Shown piece by piece: positions 7,765-16,314 of a stretch of DNA of 64,000 bases. The stretch covers positions 1-64,000 of the forward strand of contig JBEKHH010000009.1 of the NCBI GenBank assembly GCA_050012375.1, written 5' to 3'. Position 1 is the first letter of the stretch, and the number at the start of each line of letters is the position of its first letter. The notes under the pieces are model-generated. The model did not search any database. It was not told the DNA's origin and saw nothing but the letters and a program-made list of their open reading frames with translations. Both the position numbers and the translations under genes were made by a program. The DNA comes from PALSA-1353 sp050012375 (GTDB lineage: Bacteria; Planctomycetota; Phycisphaerae; Tepidisphaerales; Tepidisphaeraceae).

Positions 7765-9261
7765 CTAAAACTTACCCGCATATTGCTCGATCAGCCGGGT
7801 CAGTCTCTCCCTCGGTTGAATCGCATAAAACAGGTCCCGATCGAACATCCGTTGCTCATCCGCGCTCCGTTGCATCGCCTCGCTCATGCTCTGCCGCCAC
7901 GTCTTGATGCTCGGATGGATCTGCATCGCCTGCGCGAGCCGGCTGTGCATGTCGCTGAAGACCCGCTGCCGCTGCATCGACCGCCTCGGCAAGCTGGCGA
8001 TCTGGCGCACCAGCTCCATTTTCGCCGGTCCCATCACCGCGTGACGAAGGCGATGCCCCTCATGCTGCAAGCAGGGCACGCACACGCGCGTGCGGCCCAC
8101 CGCCTCGGCAAAATACAGCGTCGCCGTCGTCACCGAAAACGCCGGCGGCTCGATCCCGAAAAACCGCTCGATCACCCGATCGTTCACCTGCTCATATCTC
8201 CCCCCGCCGATCCCATGCACCCATTGATCCACGATCAGCAGCCTGAAAAACATGGTCAGCGTCAGTGCCCGCGGCGTGAGCCGCATGTCGTGCCGCTTCA
8301 GGAATTCCCCAAGCGCCCCAGCGGCCCCCTCCTTCCCGCGCGATAGTTCAAACGCATCTCCCTCGATAGCCAGTCTCCACCCGGCTCCCTCCCGCCTCAC
8401 CGCCGCGCGCTGCCGCCTGCGGTTTTTCTGGTCGTCCAGCCAAAACGGTACTTCGCATCGCCCATCGGCGACCTGCAAATCCGGCATCGGCCGGCCCGGA
8501 TCATCAATCCCGTACGCTTGGCGATATGCCTTCAGCGCGCCGTTATACGCCGACGCCAGTTCCCCCGCGCTGGCCAGCAGGTGGTGCGCCAGGGTCAGAT
8601 AGGGCTGGCTCATCCACAACCGCGATACCAGGATCGACTGATGCCGCAACCCCAGTTCCCAATCCAACCGATACATCCCCGCCGTCAGCGCCGTTGACAA
8701 TGCCTGCGTCCCCGGCGACCCGTCGCCCAGATCATCCAGGAGATTGAAAATCATCGGCGTGAACGACCAGCTCGCCGCCGATGCCGACAACGCCGATTTC
8801 AGTTCCTTCACATATCCTGCCGACGGCGCGTCCAGCAACCCGCACCAGGGGGCGTCGCTGATTCTCGGATCGTCCGTGATGGGCCGGGACTCTCCCGGCC
8901 AGCGCAATTGCAGATGTTTGGGTCCATCGCTGTCCACCGCGGCGAAAAGGCAATCCGCATCCATCGGCCGCGCCGCCGCATCGATCATCGCCAATTTTCC
9001 CCACACACCTGGATGAATCAATTCCGTTTGGTGCCCCGTCGCGATCACCGGCCGATCCCCGCTCAGCTTCAGCTCTTCCCGCTGTCGCTTGCGCAAATCC
9101 CCCAGCGCCTCCCCCTGCACGATGCAGGACCGCTCCGCCCCCATCCGCCGATGATTCTCCGCCGTCGAGCGAAGGATTTGCCCAGGGCCCGGCCAGATAA
9201 CCAAAGCGGAATCTTCCCCCGGCGCTTTCCAGTCGGGATACGAGGAGAATTCCTGAATCAT
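7765..9261 (-). CDS. Conserved protein distantly like the BshC cysteine ligase of bacillithiol synthesis
   Basis: This 498-residue product contains ATGHQTELIHPGVWGKLAMI near residues 73-92, which matches the position and pattern of the nucleotide-binding entry of BshC. BshC adds cysteine to glucosaminyl-malate. Other recognisable stretches are WVHGIGGGRYEQVNDR and a helical C-terminal tail ending at ERLTRLIEQYAGKF. The similarity is partial: several BshC signature loops are not obvious, so the assignment is tentative. It lies directly upstream of sat on the same strand, which would fit a thiol or sulfur role. A planctomycete-specific protein with another function is also possible. Confidence 0.55.
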   Translation of the reverse strand: MIQEFSSYPDWKAPGEDSALVIWPGPGQILRSTAENHRRMGAERSCIVQGEALGDLRKRQREELKLSGDRPVIATGHQTELIHPGVWGKLAMIDAAARPMDADCLFAAVDSDGPKHLQLRWPGESRPITDDPRISDAPWCGLLDAPSAGYVKELKSALSASAASWSFTPMIFNLLDDLGDGSPGTQALSTALTAGMYRLDWELGLRHQSILVSRLWMSQPYLTLAHHLLASAGELASAYNGALKAYRQAYGIDDPGRPMPDLQVADGRCEVPFWLDDQKNRRRQRAAVRREGAGWRLAIEGDAFELSRGKEGAAGALGEFLKRHDMRLTPRALTLTMFFRLLIVDQWVHGIGGGRYEQVNDRVIERFFGIEPPAFSVTTATLYFAEAVGRTRVCVPCLQHEGHRLRHAVMGPAKMELVRQIASLPRRSMQRQRVFSDMHSRLAQAMQIHPSIKTWRQSMSEAMQRSADEQRMFDRDLFYAIQPRERLTRLIEQYAGKF

Positions 9262-9313
9262 GCAAATGACGATTGTCTAAAATTTCATCCGCGTCGCCCG
9301 CCTGCGTTGTCTG

Positions 9314-10078
9314 CTAGTCGCACAAACAGCCGCACGTCTCGACAGTCGAGCCCGCTTCCGGCCCCGTCGGCAACGGGTTCTCCGCCAACCGAGCCACTTC
9401 CTTGCTCAGCACATCCAGATAGTGCCGCAGCCGATGTCCCACGTCGTCCAACGACCCGCCGAAATGCCGCGTCGGGTCGTTATAGATCAGCCGAACGGGA
9501 ATCTCCGTGAGCCGCAATTTCGCCGCCGCCACCTGCGGCCAAAGTTGCAGCGGAAACGCATATCCCTGCTCATCCAATCGCAACCGGCGCATCGCCGAAA
9601 TCCGATGCGCCTTGAACCCGCAAAAACCATCGGTCAGTCCCAGATGAAACAGATCGTTCAGGATCGTCGTAATCATCACGTTCACCGCGCGACGTTCCAT
9701 CGGGGGAAGATCGTCGTCGTCCCGCGGAGCCAAATACCGCGACCCGCTGATGATGTCCCATCGATCCGTCTGGATCTGCTCGATGAACTTGGGGATCATC
9801 TCCGGCTCGTGCTGCTCGTCGCAGTCCAGGGTGATGACCCAGTCATACCCCGCCCCATCGGCCAGGGCAAAGGCATCGATGAGGCTCTGCCCGTATCCCC
9901 GGTTCTCCTTCCGCCGGATCAATCGAATATCCGATCGCGCCGACAGCATCTCCCCCGTCCCGTCGGTGCTGCCGTCATCGACGACCAGCACATCGGGCCA
10001 GAACTGCCGGATTTTGTCCAGCACGCGCCCGACGTACTTCGACTCGTTGAACACGGGCACGGCTATCAGCAGACGCAA
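9314..10078 (-). CDS. Family 2 glycosyltransferase (dolichol-phosphate-mannose-synthase type)
   Basis: A cytosolic or membrane-associated GT-A transferase. The 254-residue product opens with LIAVPVFNESKYVGRVL. It has the nucleotide-sugar site VVDDGSTDGT and the metal-binding TLDCDEQHEP near residue 85, then GSRYLAPRDDDD and the acceptor-side TDGFCGFKAHRISAM. There is no C-terminal membrane segment, and the short tail contains cysteines (ETCGCLCD). The sugar donor and acceptor cannot be inferred. The gene stands alone between the BshC-like gene and divergent rluA. Confidence 0.88.
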   Translation of the reverse strand: MRLLIAVPVFNESKYVGRVLDKIRQFWPDVLVVDDGSTDGTGEMLSARSDIRLIRRKENRGYGQSLIDAFALADGAGYDWVITLDCDEQHEPEMIPKFIEQIQTDRWDIISGSRYLAPRDDDDLPPMERRAVNVMITTILNDLFHLGLTDGFCGFKAHRISAMRRLRLDEQGYAFPLQLWPQVAAAKLRLTEIPVRLIYNDPTRHFGGSLDDVGHRLRHYLDVLSKEVARLAENPLPTGPEAGSTVETCGCLCD

Positions 10079-10206
10079 AGGAACTCCTTCCAGAATTACA
10101 TTTTCCCATGGTTCATAGTAGAACTGCCCAAAACCGGCGTCAACCGGCGTTTATGATGCCCCGTTTAGCCGGCCCGCCCTCGGGCCGAGTTCGGCTCATC
10201 CTATCT

Positions 10207-10968
10207 ATGAAGTCACCCCCCCTTCCCATCCTTTTCGAAGATGACCGCCTCATTGCCGTCGCCAAGCCCCCGCACTTAGCCACCGTTCCCGGCCGCGGCG
10301 AAACCGACAGCCTCCTCCAAGTCCTCTCACGCCAGACGCGACTCCCTTGCACCGGCACGGCCGATCCCCGGCTCCGCATCATCCATCGCCTCGACAAGGA
10401 AACCAGCGGCGTCCTGCTCCTGGCCAAGGACTTGCCAGCCCAGCGGCACCTTTCCAACCAGTTCCAACACCACCAAATTCACAAGGAATATCTCGCCCTG
10501 GTCGTCGGCCGGCCGCAGGGGAGCGAAGGCGAAATCGACGCTCCCGTTGCCCCGCATCCCTCCGCCCGCGATCGCATGATCGTTTCCAAACACGGACGCC
10601 CCGCGATAACCCTCTGGAAAATTGAGCGACCCATGCGCCGCTTCACCCTCCTCCGCTGCTATCCGAAAACCGGACGCACCCATCAAATCCGCGTTCACCT
10701 CCAATCCATCGGGCTGTCACTGGCCGTCGACCCGTTGTACAACCCGCCGCCGCCCGGCTCAAAAATTGGAATCTTCCTCAGCGAGCACAAACACGACTAC
10801 CGCCCCACCGCGGGCCGGGACGAACGGCCGCTCATCGGGCGGCTGACTCTCCACGCCCAGAAGCTCCAATTCGTTCATCCCGACGGCCGGGACATCACGA
10901 TTGAATGCCCTCCGCCCAAAGACTTCCGCGCCGCCATCACCCAGCTCAGCAAACTCACGCGCGCATAG
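10207..10968 (+). CDS. RluA-family 23S rRNA/tRNA pseudouridine synthase
   Basis: The enzyme isomerises uridine to pseudouridine in structured RNA. The signature RIIHRLDKETSGVLLLAKD contains the catalytic Asp of the HRLDxxTSG motif. GRTHQIRVHLQSIG and LTLHAQKL follow in the family order. The product has no S4 domain, so it resembles RluA/RluC-core or TruC-like members; the exact target position is unknown. The frame is open from 10108, but the ATG at 10207 starts right at the domain (PILFEDDRLIAVAKPP). It is divergent from the GT2 gene. Confidence 0.92.
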   Translation: MKSPPLPILFEDDRLIAVAKPPHLATVPGRGETDSLLQVLSRQTRLPCTGTADPRLRIIHRLDKETSGVLLLAKDLPAQRHLSNQFQHHQIHKEYLALVVGRPQGSEGEIDAPVAPHPSARDRMIVSKHGRPAITLWKIERPMRRFTLLRCYPKTGRTHQIRVHLQSIGLSLAVDPLYNPPPPGSKIGIFLSEHKHDYRPTAGRDERPLIGRLTLHAQKLQFVHPDGRDITIECPPPKDFRAAITQLSKLTRA

Positions 10969-11230
10969 CGCCAAGACATTAGTTACCGGCTGTGCGCTGC
11001 ATCTCGAATCCTGCCGCAAACCCTGGCACTCCCAACCCCTTTTTCCCGCCTTGCGCCCTTTTTGCGCATCCGCCATCCCGCTTTCGCTTCAATTCGCAAC
11101 TTGGCATCAATTTTGTATGCGCAACGGCTTATGGTGGACCTCAGGCTTCCTGTGTACACTTTCGTGGCCATCGACGTTTCGTCGGTGGGTATGCAAGTGC
11201 CAGGCTCGCATGTTTAGCTGAGGAACCGCC

Positions 11231-11569
11231 ATGCAAATGATTGAAGCCGTGATAAAGCCGCACAAAATCGATGCCGTCAAGCAAGCCTTGGCCAAGATCG
11301 GGATATTGGGAGTGACCGCCATCGAATGCAAAGGCTTCGGCCGGCAAATGGGACACACCGAGCGCTACCGCGGCGCAAAGATGGATGTCGGTTTTGTCCC
11401 GAAGGTGCTCATGAAAGTTTGTGTCAAGTCGGAGGAGGCGCAAAAGGCGACCAACGCAATCGTTGAAGCCGCCCGGACCGGCGAAGTCGGAGATGGGAAG
11501 ATTTTCATCTATCCCATCGCGCAGGTGATTCGCATCCGCACCGGCGAGACCAACGAACAAGCGCTGTAG
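11231..11569 (+). CDS. glnB: PII nitrogen-regulatory signal protein without Tyr51
   Basis: PII trimers sense ATP/ADP and 2-oxoglutarate and gate AmtB. The 112-residue product has all core PII features: MIEAVIKPHKIDAVK, the T-loop GFGRQMGHTERYRGAK and the B-loop TGEVGDGKIFI. Tyr46 is present, but residue 51, the tyrosine uridylylated by GlnD in proteobacteria, is methionine. Control by GlnD at that site is therefore excluded. An RBS GAGGAA precedes the ATG. It lies 38 bases upstream of amtB, the common glnK-amtB arrangement, so it probably plugs that transporter. Confidence 0.95.
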   Translation: MQMIEAVIKPHKIDAVKQALAKIGILGVTAIECKGFGRQMGHTERYRGAKMDVGFVPKVLMKVCVKSEEAQKATNAIVEAARTGEVGDGKIFIYPIAQVIRIRTGETNEQAL

Positions 11570-11607
11570 CTTCAGCGCCACTGGTTTAGAGGATTCGAGG
11601 AGTAAAT

Positions 11608-13068
11608 ATGAACCGCGCTTCGCTCGCGCGCTACGGCGCGCTGGTGGCGTTTTTTGGGCTTGGCGTCTCGACCGCAAACGCCGCCGAGCCCGTGCAGATT
11701 TTTGACCCCGGCCGCGTCAACTCCGGCGATACCGCCTGGGTGCTGACCAGCACCGCCCTGGTCCTGATGATGACTGGACCGGGATTGGCCCTGTTTTATG
11801 GCGGCCTGGTGCGAAGGAAGAATGTCTTGGGCACGATGATGCACTGCTTCATCCTCATGGCTCTGGTGAGCGTCCTTTGGGCGATCGTCGGCTATTCCCT
11901 CGCTTTCGATGTCGGCAACCCCTTCATCGGCGGCTTCCGATTCGCTTTTCTTCGCGGCGTCGGCGCCGGGCCATCGGAATACGCCCCCACCATTCCCCAC
12001 ACCACCTGGATGGCTTTCCAGATGATGTTCGCCGTCATCACGCCCGCCCTGATCTGCGGCGCGTATGCCGAGCGCATAAAATTTTCAGCCATGCTGGCGT
12101 TTTCGACCCTCTGGCTGCTCCTGGTCTATTGCCCGATGGCGCACATGGTCTGGGGAAAGGGCGGCCTGTTTAGCTCTTCGTTCGGCGGCGCCATTCCAGC
12201 ATGTGATTTCGCCGGCGGAACGGTGGTGCATATCCTCTCCGGCGTATCGGCGCTGGTTTGCGCGCTCGTACTCGGCCGCCGCCGCGGGTATCGCACCCAC
12301 CCCATGCCGCCGCATAGCGTTGTCCTATCGGTCGTCGGCGCGGCGATGCTTTGGGTCGGATGGTTTGGCTTCAACGGCGGCAGCGCGCTCCAGGCCAGCG
12401 CCCTAGCCAGCAACGCCTTTATCAACACCCATTTCGCCGCCGCCGCGGGCGCGCTCGGGTGGGCGATGATGGAATGGATCAGAAGCGGCAAGCCGACGGT
12501 GCTGGGCGCCATTTCCGGCTGTGTCGCCGGGCTGGTCGCCATTACCCCGGCTTCCGGTTTCACCCTGCCGATGTGGGGCATGCTCATCGGATTCACCGCT
12601 GGAGTTGTTTGCTTCTTCGCGGCGACAAGCCTCAAGCAAGCCCTCGGATACGACGACAGCCTCGACGCCTTCGGCGTCCACGGCGTCGGCGGGACTTTGG
12701 GGGCCATCCTCACCGGCGTCTTCGCTGTCGCCGCCGTGAACCTGCCCGCCGGATTTGGCAATATCACCAGGCTTGGACTCATCGAAGGAAATACAACCAC
12801 CGTCGTTCACCAACTCATCGCGACCGCTGCTGCCTGGACGCTCGCGGCCGTCGGCTCGCTGGTGATCCTGATGATCGTCAAACCGATCTTCGGACTGCGC
12901 GTCGCCGAGGCCGACGAATATGATGGGCTTGACCTCTCCCAGCATGGCGAGTCGGGCTACAACATCGAAGACGCCTACTCCGCCACCTATGCCGGCGGCG
13001 GCGCATCGCTCGTAAACGGAGGCGAGAAGAAGTCGGCCGCCGCTGTCATAAGCCCGGCGCGTGCCTGA
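11608..13068 (+). CDS. amtB: Ammonium transporter AmtB/Amt
   Basis: A trimeric ammonium channel of the cytoplasmic membrane. The 486-residue product starts with a cleavable signal-like helix (residues 1-25), followed by 11 predicted membrane helices. The pore twin histidines are present, one in FAGGTVVHILSGVSALV and the other in DAFGVHGVGGTLGAI. The gating region GPGLALFYGGLVRRKN and the Amt signature also fit. The cytosolic tail (from about residue 430) is Ala-rich at its end. It is paired with glnB just upstream, and a GAGGAG ribosome site precedes the start. Confidence 0.97.
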   Translation: MNRASLARYGALVAFFGLGVSTANAAEPVQIFDPGRVNSGDTAWVLTSTALVLMMTGPGLALFYGGLVRRKNVLGTMMHCFILMALVSVLWAIVGYSLAFDVGNPFIGGFRFAFLRGVGAGPSEYAPTIPHTTWMAFQMMFAVITPALICGAYAERIKFSAMLAFSTLWLLLVYCPMAHMVWGKGGLFSSSFGGAIPACDFAGGTVVHILSGVSALVCALVLGRRRGYRTHPMPPHSVVLSVVGAAMLWVGWFGFNGGSALQASALASNAFINTHFAAAAGALGWAMMEWIRSGKPTVLGAISGCVAGLVAITPASGFTLPMWGMLIGFTAGVVCFFAATSLKQALGYDDSLDAFGVHGVGGTLGAILTGVFAVAAVNLPAGFGNITRLGLIEGNTTTVVHQLIATAAAWTLAAVGSLVILMIVKPIFGLRVAEADEYDGLDLSQHGESGYNIEDAYSATYAGGGASLVNGGEKKSAAAVISPARA

Positions 13069-13161
13069 TCGCGGATGTTTTCCGCCGTCGGTTGCGCGCC
13101 TGCGATTCGGCAATTTCGCTCATTGCCGAATCCAACCGCAATACTCGACGGTGGAACATTC

Positions 13162-13893
13162 ATGGAAAATAAACAGCGGCGGATCGCAAAGTTCGGCCAG
13201 TTCCTCGCGAAATCACTCCGCCTTCGCGACGTGAAGGTCCGCATCGATTGGCAACGCTGGCTCCGCCTCATCCAGCGGAAGCGGCGTCTTCTGACTCGCG
13301 CCGCTTCGCCCCGACCCAAGCCCCTGCCCGACGAATATTTCGCCACCGCCACACTCGTCAGCTTCCGGCTCGAAGGCATTCAGATCGACGAGCCCGACGT
13401 TGCTTCGGCCCTCGCACTCGGCCAAGCTCATAAAACCTTCCGATCCCGCTCCAGCCAGCGCATCCGCAGCCACGTCGCCATCCTCCACAGAATCGAATCC
13501 GCCCTCCAGCGCGGCGCTTCCCTGAGCACCCCATCCGTCGTCCGCTGGTACACGTCGATCAGCGGCGGCCTGTCTCTCGCCGACCTCGACGAATCCACCA
13601 TGAATCGCCTGGACAACGTCGTCCACCGCATCAACTCGCCCCAGTTCCGCCTTCGGCCCGCGATCAGGGAAATCACTCATTTACACGCCCAGCTTCTGGC
13701 CGACCCGCTCGTCCCCAGCTTCAACGGCATCCTCTCCCGCCTATTGCTCCGCTACCACCTCGGGCGTTGCGGCCTGCCGCCCGTCGTGTTCGATCCTCAA
13801 TCCGATGAAAAGCTCCTCAACGACGAGCCGCGCCTTTTGAACCGCGTCCTGGAAATGCTCAACGGCAGCTACGACATGATGCTCGCGGAATAA
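13162..13893 (+). CDS. Degenerate Fic-fold-like protein, probably without AMPylation activity
   Basis: This 243-residue product is basic and helical. Its C-terminal half (about 120-220) resembles the Fic core: a helix LHAQLLADP, then PSFNGILSRLLLRYHLG, then GLPPVVFDP. This follows the order of HPFxDGNGRxxRLL and the downstream PPVVI strand of Fic proteins. The catalytic His and the DGNGR residues are not conserved; only Pro, NG and RLLL remain. Classical AMP transfer is therefore unlikely. The frame is open from 13075, and the ATG at 13162 follows a GGTGGAA site. Function is unknown, and its link to the preceding amtB is positional only. Confidence 0.55.
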   Translation: MENKQRRIAKFGQFLAKSLRLRDVKVRIDWQRWLRLIQRKRRLLTRAASPRPKPLPDEYFATATLVSFRLEGIQIDEPDVASALALGQAHKTFRSRSSQRIRSHVAILHRIESALQRGASLSTPSVVRWYTSISGGLSLADLDESTMNRLDNVVHRINSPQFRLRPAIREITHLHAQLLADPLVPSFNGILSRLLLRYHLGRCGLPPVVFDPQSDEKLLNDEPRLLNRVLEMLNGSYDMMLAE

Positions 13894-13938
13894 GAACGAT
13901 ATTTTGACCGAGCTTCCCGCGCGGCTACCGTATCATCC

Positions 13939-15870
13939 ATGCCGCGAACTCTATTCTTCTTCAAGCGCGCCCCGGCCCTGCTGATGGCGTTTGTTTGTAT
14001 GGCCGCCGGGCGGACATTTGCCGCCGATGTCCGGGTTGTTGTCGATGCCAAGCGCGTTGACGCAATCGCGGCGATGCTCCCCGACGGCGTCTTCGCATTC
14101 GGGCCGCGGATCGGCGACCGCGACGCGTGGGAGAAACTTGCCCGTCAGCCCGAGCTTCGCGCCACGATCGCGATGGCACAGGCCCTGGCGTCCGAGCCCA
14201 TCCCTCCGCTCACGGACGATCTCTATCTGGAGTTTTCGCGCACCGGGAATCGCCAGGATTACGAAAAGGCTTATTTCGATCGCGCCGCCCGAATCGCGCC
14301 GCTCGTGGTCGCCGAGTGCATAGAGCGCCGTGGCCGATTCGTCCCCGCGATTGAAAAACTCGTCGCCGCGTTCGACGAGCAGAAGATATGGATGCTCCCC
14401 GCCCACGACGGGAAACTCGAGAATTTTCGCGGCCAAGCCCGCGACATCGATCTTTTTTCCTCGGCGCTTGCCTGCAATCTGGCCAATGCGGGTTATGTTC
14501 TTGGCGACACGCTGAGTCCCCGCACGCGCGAGCAGATCGACCGCAACGTTCGCCGGCGGGTGCTCGATCCTTTCCGCGACATGGTGACTGGCAAGCGCCA
14601 GCCCAACGTGTGGATCACGCTGAAGAATAACTGGAACGCGGTCTGCCTCGACAACGTCCTGGGCGCCGCGCTGGCAACTCTGCCCGACAAACACGACCGC
14701 GCCGTTTTCGCCGCCGCCGCCGAGCAGGACTCGACTCATTACCTCGAAGGCTTCGCTTCCGACGGTTATTGCGTCGAAGGGCTCGGATACTGGAATTATG
14801 GTTTCGGCAACTACATGCGGTTGTGTGAATCGCTCTACCAAGCCACGGGCGGCCAGGTGGATTGCTTCACTCGCCAAAAGGTCCGGGCCATCGCCGAATT
14901 TCCCCACAAACTGATGATTGCCGACGGCGTCTACCCCGCCTACGGGGACGCGCACCTTGACTTCAAGCCATCGCCGCCGCTTGTCGATTTTCTGGCTCGC
15001 CGGTTCGCCTTGCCCGGCGCAACCGCTGTCCAAAGCGGCGCGCTCTCGACGGACGTGGGTGGAAGCCTCGCCGAAACATTGATGCTCTCCTGTCCCAACT
15101 CCGCGACCGGCAAGGGCCCGGTCGCGCCCGCCGAAGCCGCGGCCCGCGATTGGTTCCCCGACGCTCAGGTGCTCACCTGCCGTCCAGGCTCGAATCACCA
15201 CGCAACCCTGGCCGTCTCCATCAAAGGCGGCCGCAATGGCGTCAGCCACGGGCACGACGACCTTGGCTCCTTCGTTCTCGTCGTCGGCAATATCCCGGTC
15301 CTGGTGGACCCCGGGGCCGAGGTGTACACCGCCCGGACCTTCAGCGAAGATCGCTACAAGTCCACGCTGATCAATTCCTTCGGTCACAACGTCCCGTTCG
15401 TCGCGGGCAAGCTCCAGATCAGCACGCCCAGCGCCCAGGTGAAAATCCTAAAAACGGACTTCGGCGACCCTATCGACACCCTGGCCATGGATCTCACCAG
15501 CGCTTACGCGGCCCCCGAATTGACCCAACTCCATCGAACCTTTACCTACGACCGCACAGAGTCCGGTTCGCTGACCGTCGAGGACGAATGTCATTTCTCC
15601 TCGCCCGCTTCGTTCGGCGTCCAGTTCATCACCTTCGGACATTGGAAGCAGACATCGCCGACGCAGTTGCTCGTTTGGCAGGACGATCGTGCCGTGCGGA
15701 TAGATTTCGATGCCCATGGAAAGGGGCTGATAGTACGTAGCCAGCCGATCGAAGAAGACTTACCGGGCGCCCAGCGGCCGACACATATCAGCGTGGACCT
15801 CGATGCTCCAACGATGGACGTGACGCTGAAGTCGGTGATGCGGCCTGATTCGCCGCCGGCGCGCCCGTGA
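13939..15870 (+). CDS. Secreted heparinase II/III-family polysaccharide lyase
   Basis: Members cleave uronic-acid polysaccharides by beta-elimination in the periplasm or outside the cell. The 643-residue product begins with a signal peptide (ALLMAFVCMAAGRTFA, cleavage near residue 28). It then has an alpha/alpha toroid half with WITLKNNWNAVCLDN and a C-terminal beta-sandwich half. The latter carries the family signature GVSHGHDDLGSFVLVVG followed by VDPGAEVYTARTF. The Tyr/His residues of the toroid (GYWNYGFGNYMRL) are also present. The substrate cannot be told. No sulfatase or transporter lies next to it. Confidence 0.85.
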   Translation: MPRTLFFFKRAPALLMAFVCMAAGRTFAADVRVVVDAKRVDAIAAMLPDGVFAFGPRIGDRDAWEKLARQPELRATIAMAQALASEPIPPLTDDLYLEFSRTGNRQDYEKAYFDRAARIAPLVVAECIERRGRFVPAIEKLVAAFDEQKIWMLPAHDGKLENFRGQARDIDLFSSALACNLANAGYVLGDTLSPRTREQIDRNVRRRVLDPFRDMVTGKRQPNVWITLKNNWNAVCLDNVLGAALATLPDKHDRAVFAAAAEQDSTHYLEGFASDGYCVEGLGYWNYGFGNYMRLCESLYQATGGQVDCFTRQKVRAIAEFPHKLMIADGVYPAYGDAHLDFKPSPPLVDFLARRFALPGATAVQSGALSTDVGGSLAETLMLSCPNSATGKGPVAPAEAAARDWFPDAQVLTCRPGSNHHATLAVSIKGGRNGVSHGHDDLGSFVLVVGNIPVLVDPGAEVYTARTFSEDRYKSTLINSFGHNVPFVAGKLQISTPSAQVKILKTDFGDPIDTLAMDLTSAYAAPELTQLHRTFTYDRTESGSLTVEDECHFSSPASFGVQFITFGHWKQTSPTQLLVWQDDRAVRIDFDAHGKGLIVRSQPIEEDLPGAQRPTHISVDLDAPTMDVTLKSVMRPDSPPARP

Positions 15871-15918
15871 GTGGTCCCGCGCGGGAAATTCGCTGTTTGA
15901 TGAGAGTAATCCGTACAT

Positions 15919-16128
15919 GGAGCACCAGGATTCGAACCTATCGCAGATTCCGTGGGAAAACCAACAAATTCGAGTCAAGGCTGTGCAAAATCCGGTGCGG
16001 TTGGATCGGTCGTGGGCAGCGCACCGAAAGAATCTATGGATGAATTCCTCAAGCCCTGGCCGAATGTCCCCCCGGCCGTGAGAGCCCGTATTTTACGAAC
16101 TTCTAAAAATAGCTTGGGCGAACGATAA
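15919..16128 (+). pseudogene. Attachment-core relic with an open integrase C-terminal tail
   Basis: The first 21 bases (ggagcaccaggattcgaacc + t) match the 3' end of the tRNA-Met gene at 49713. From the core, the frame beginning Gly-Ala-Pro-Gly-Phe-Glu-Pro stays open for 69 codons. It ends with MDEFLKPWPNVPPAVRARIL and a short tail before TAA (16126-16128). This is the same kind of Trp-Pro/Arg/Ile tail as those found beside the two integrase attachment cores further right. No integrase body adjoins it, so it reads as the left end of a lost or decayed element. Beyond it, 16129-16314 holds no gene that I can see. Confidence 0.65.
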
Positions 16129-16160
16129 AGCATTCGCCAGGCAATCGTTGAGCGCCGAGG
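16099..16160 (+). repeat. Left copy of an inverted repeat flanking the LRR gene
   Basis: This stretch starts with cttctaaaaatagcttgg and contains a hairpin (ggcgaa...ttcgcc). It matches the reverse complement of 17213-17275 over about 60 bases with a few small gaps. It overlaps the last codons of the integrase-tail relic. Confidence 0.7.
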
Positions 16161-16314
16161 GTCATGCCAAGGTATCGGCTTGGCGCCGCAAAACACGTTG
16201 CTGCCAACGCTGGCCTTGGGTAGCATTACCAAAAGTGGTTCACGGGTGCGCGACGAGAATTCAGCGGCCTCCACTGGCCGCAAGAGGGGGCATCTTCATG
16301 GAAGGAGGTCTTTC

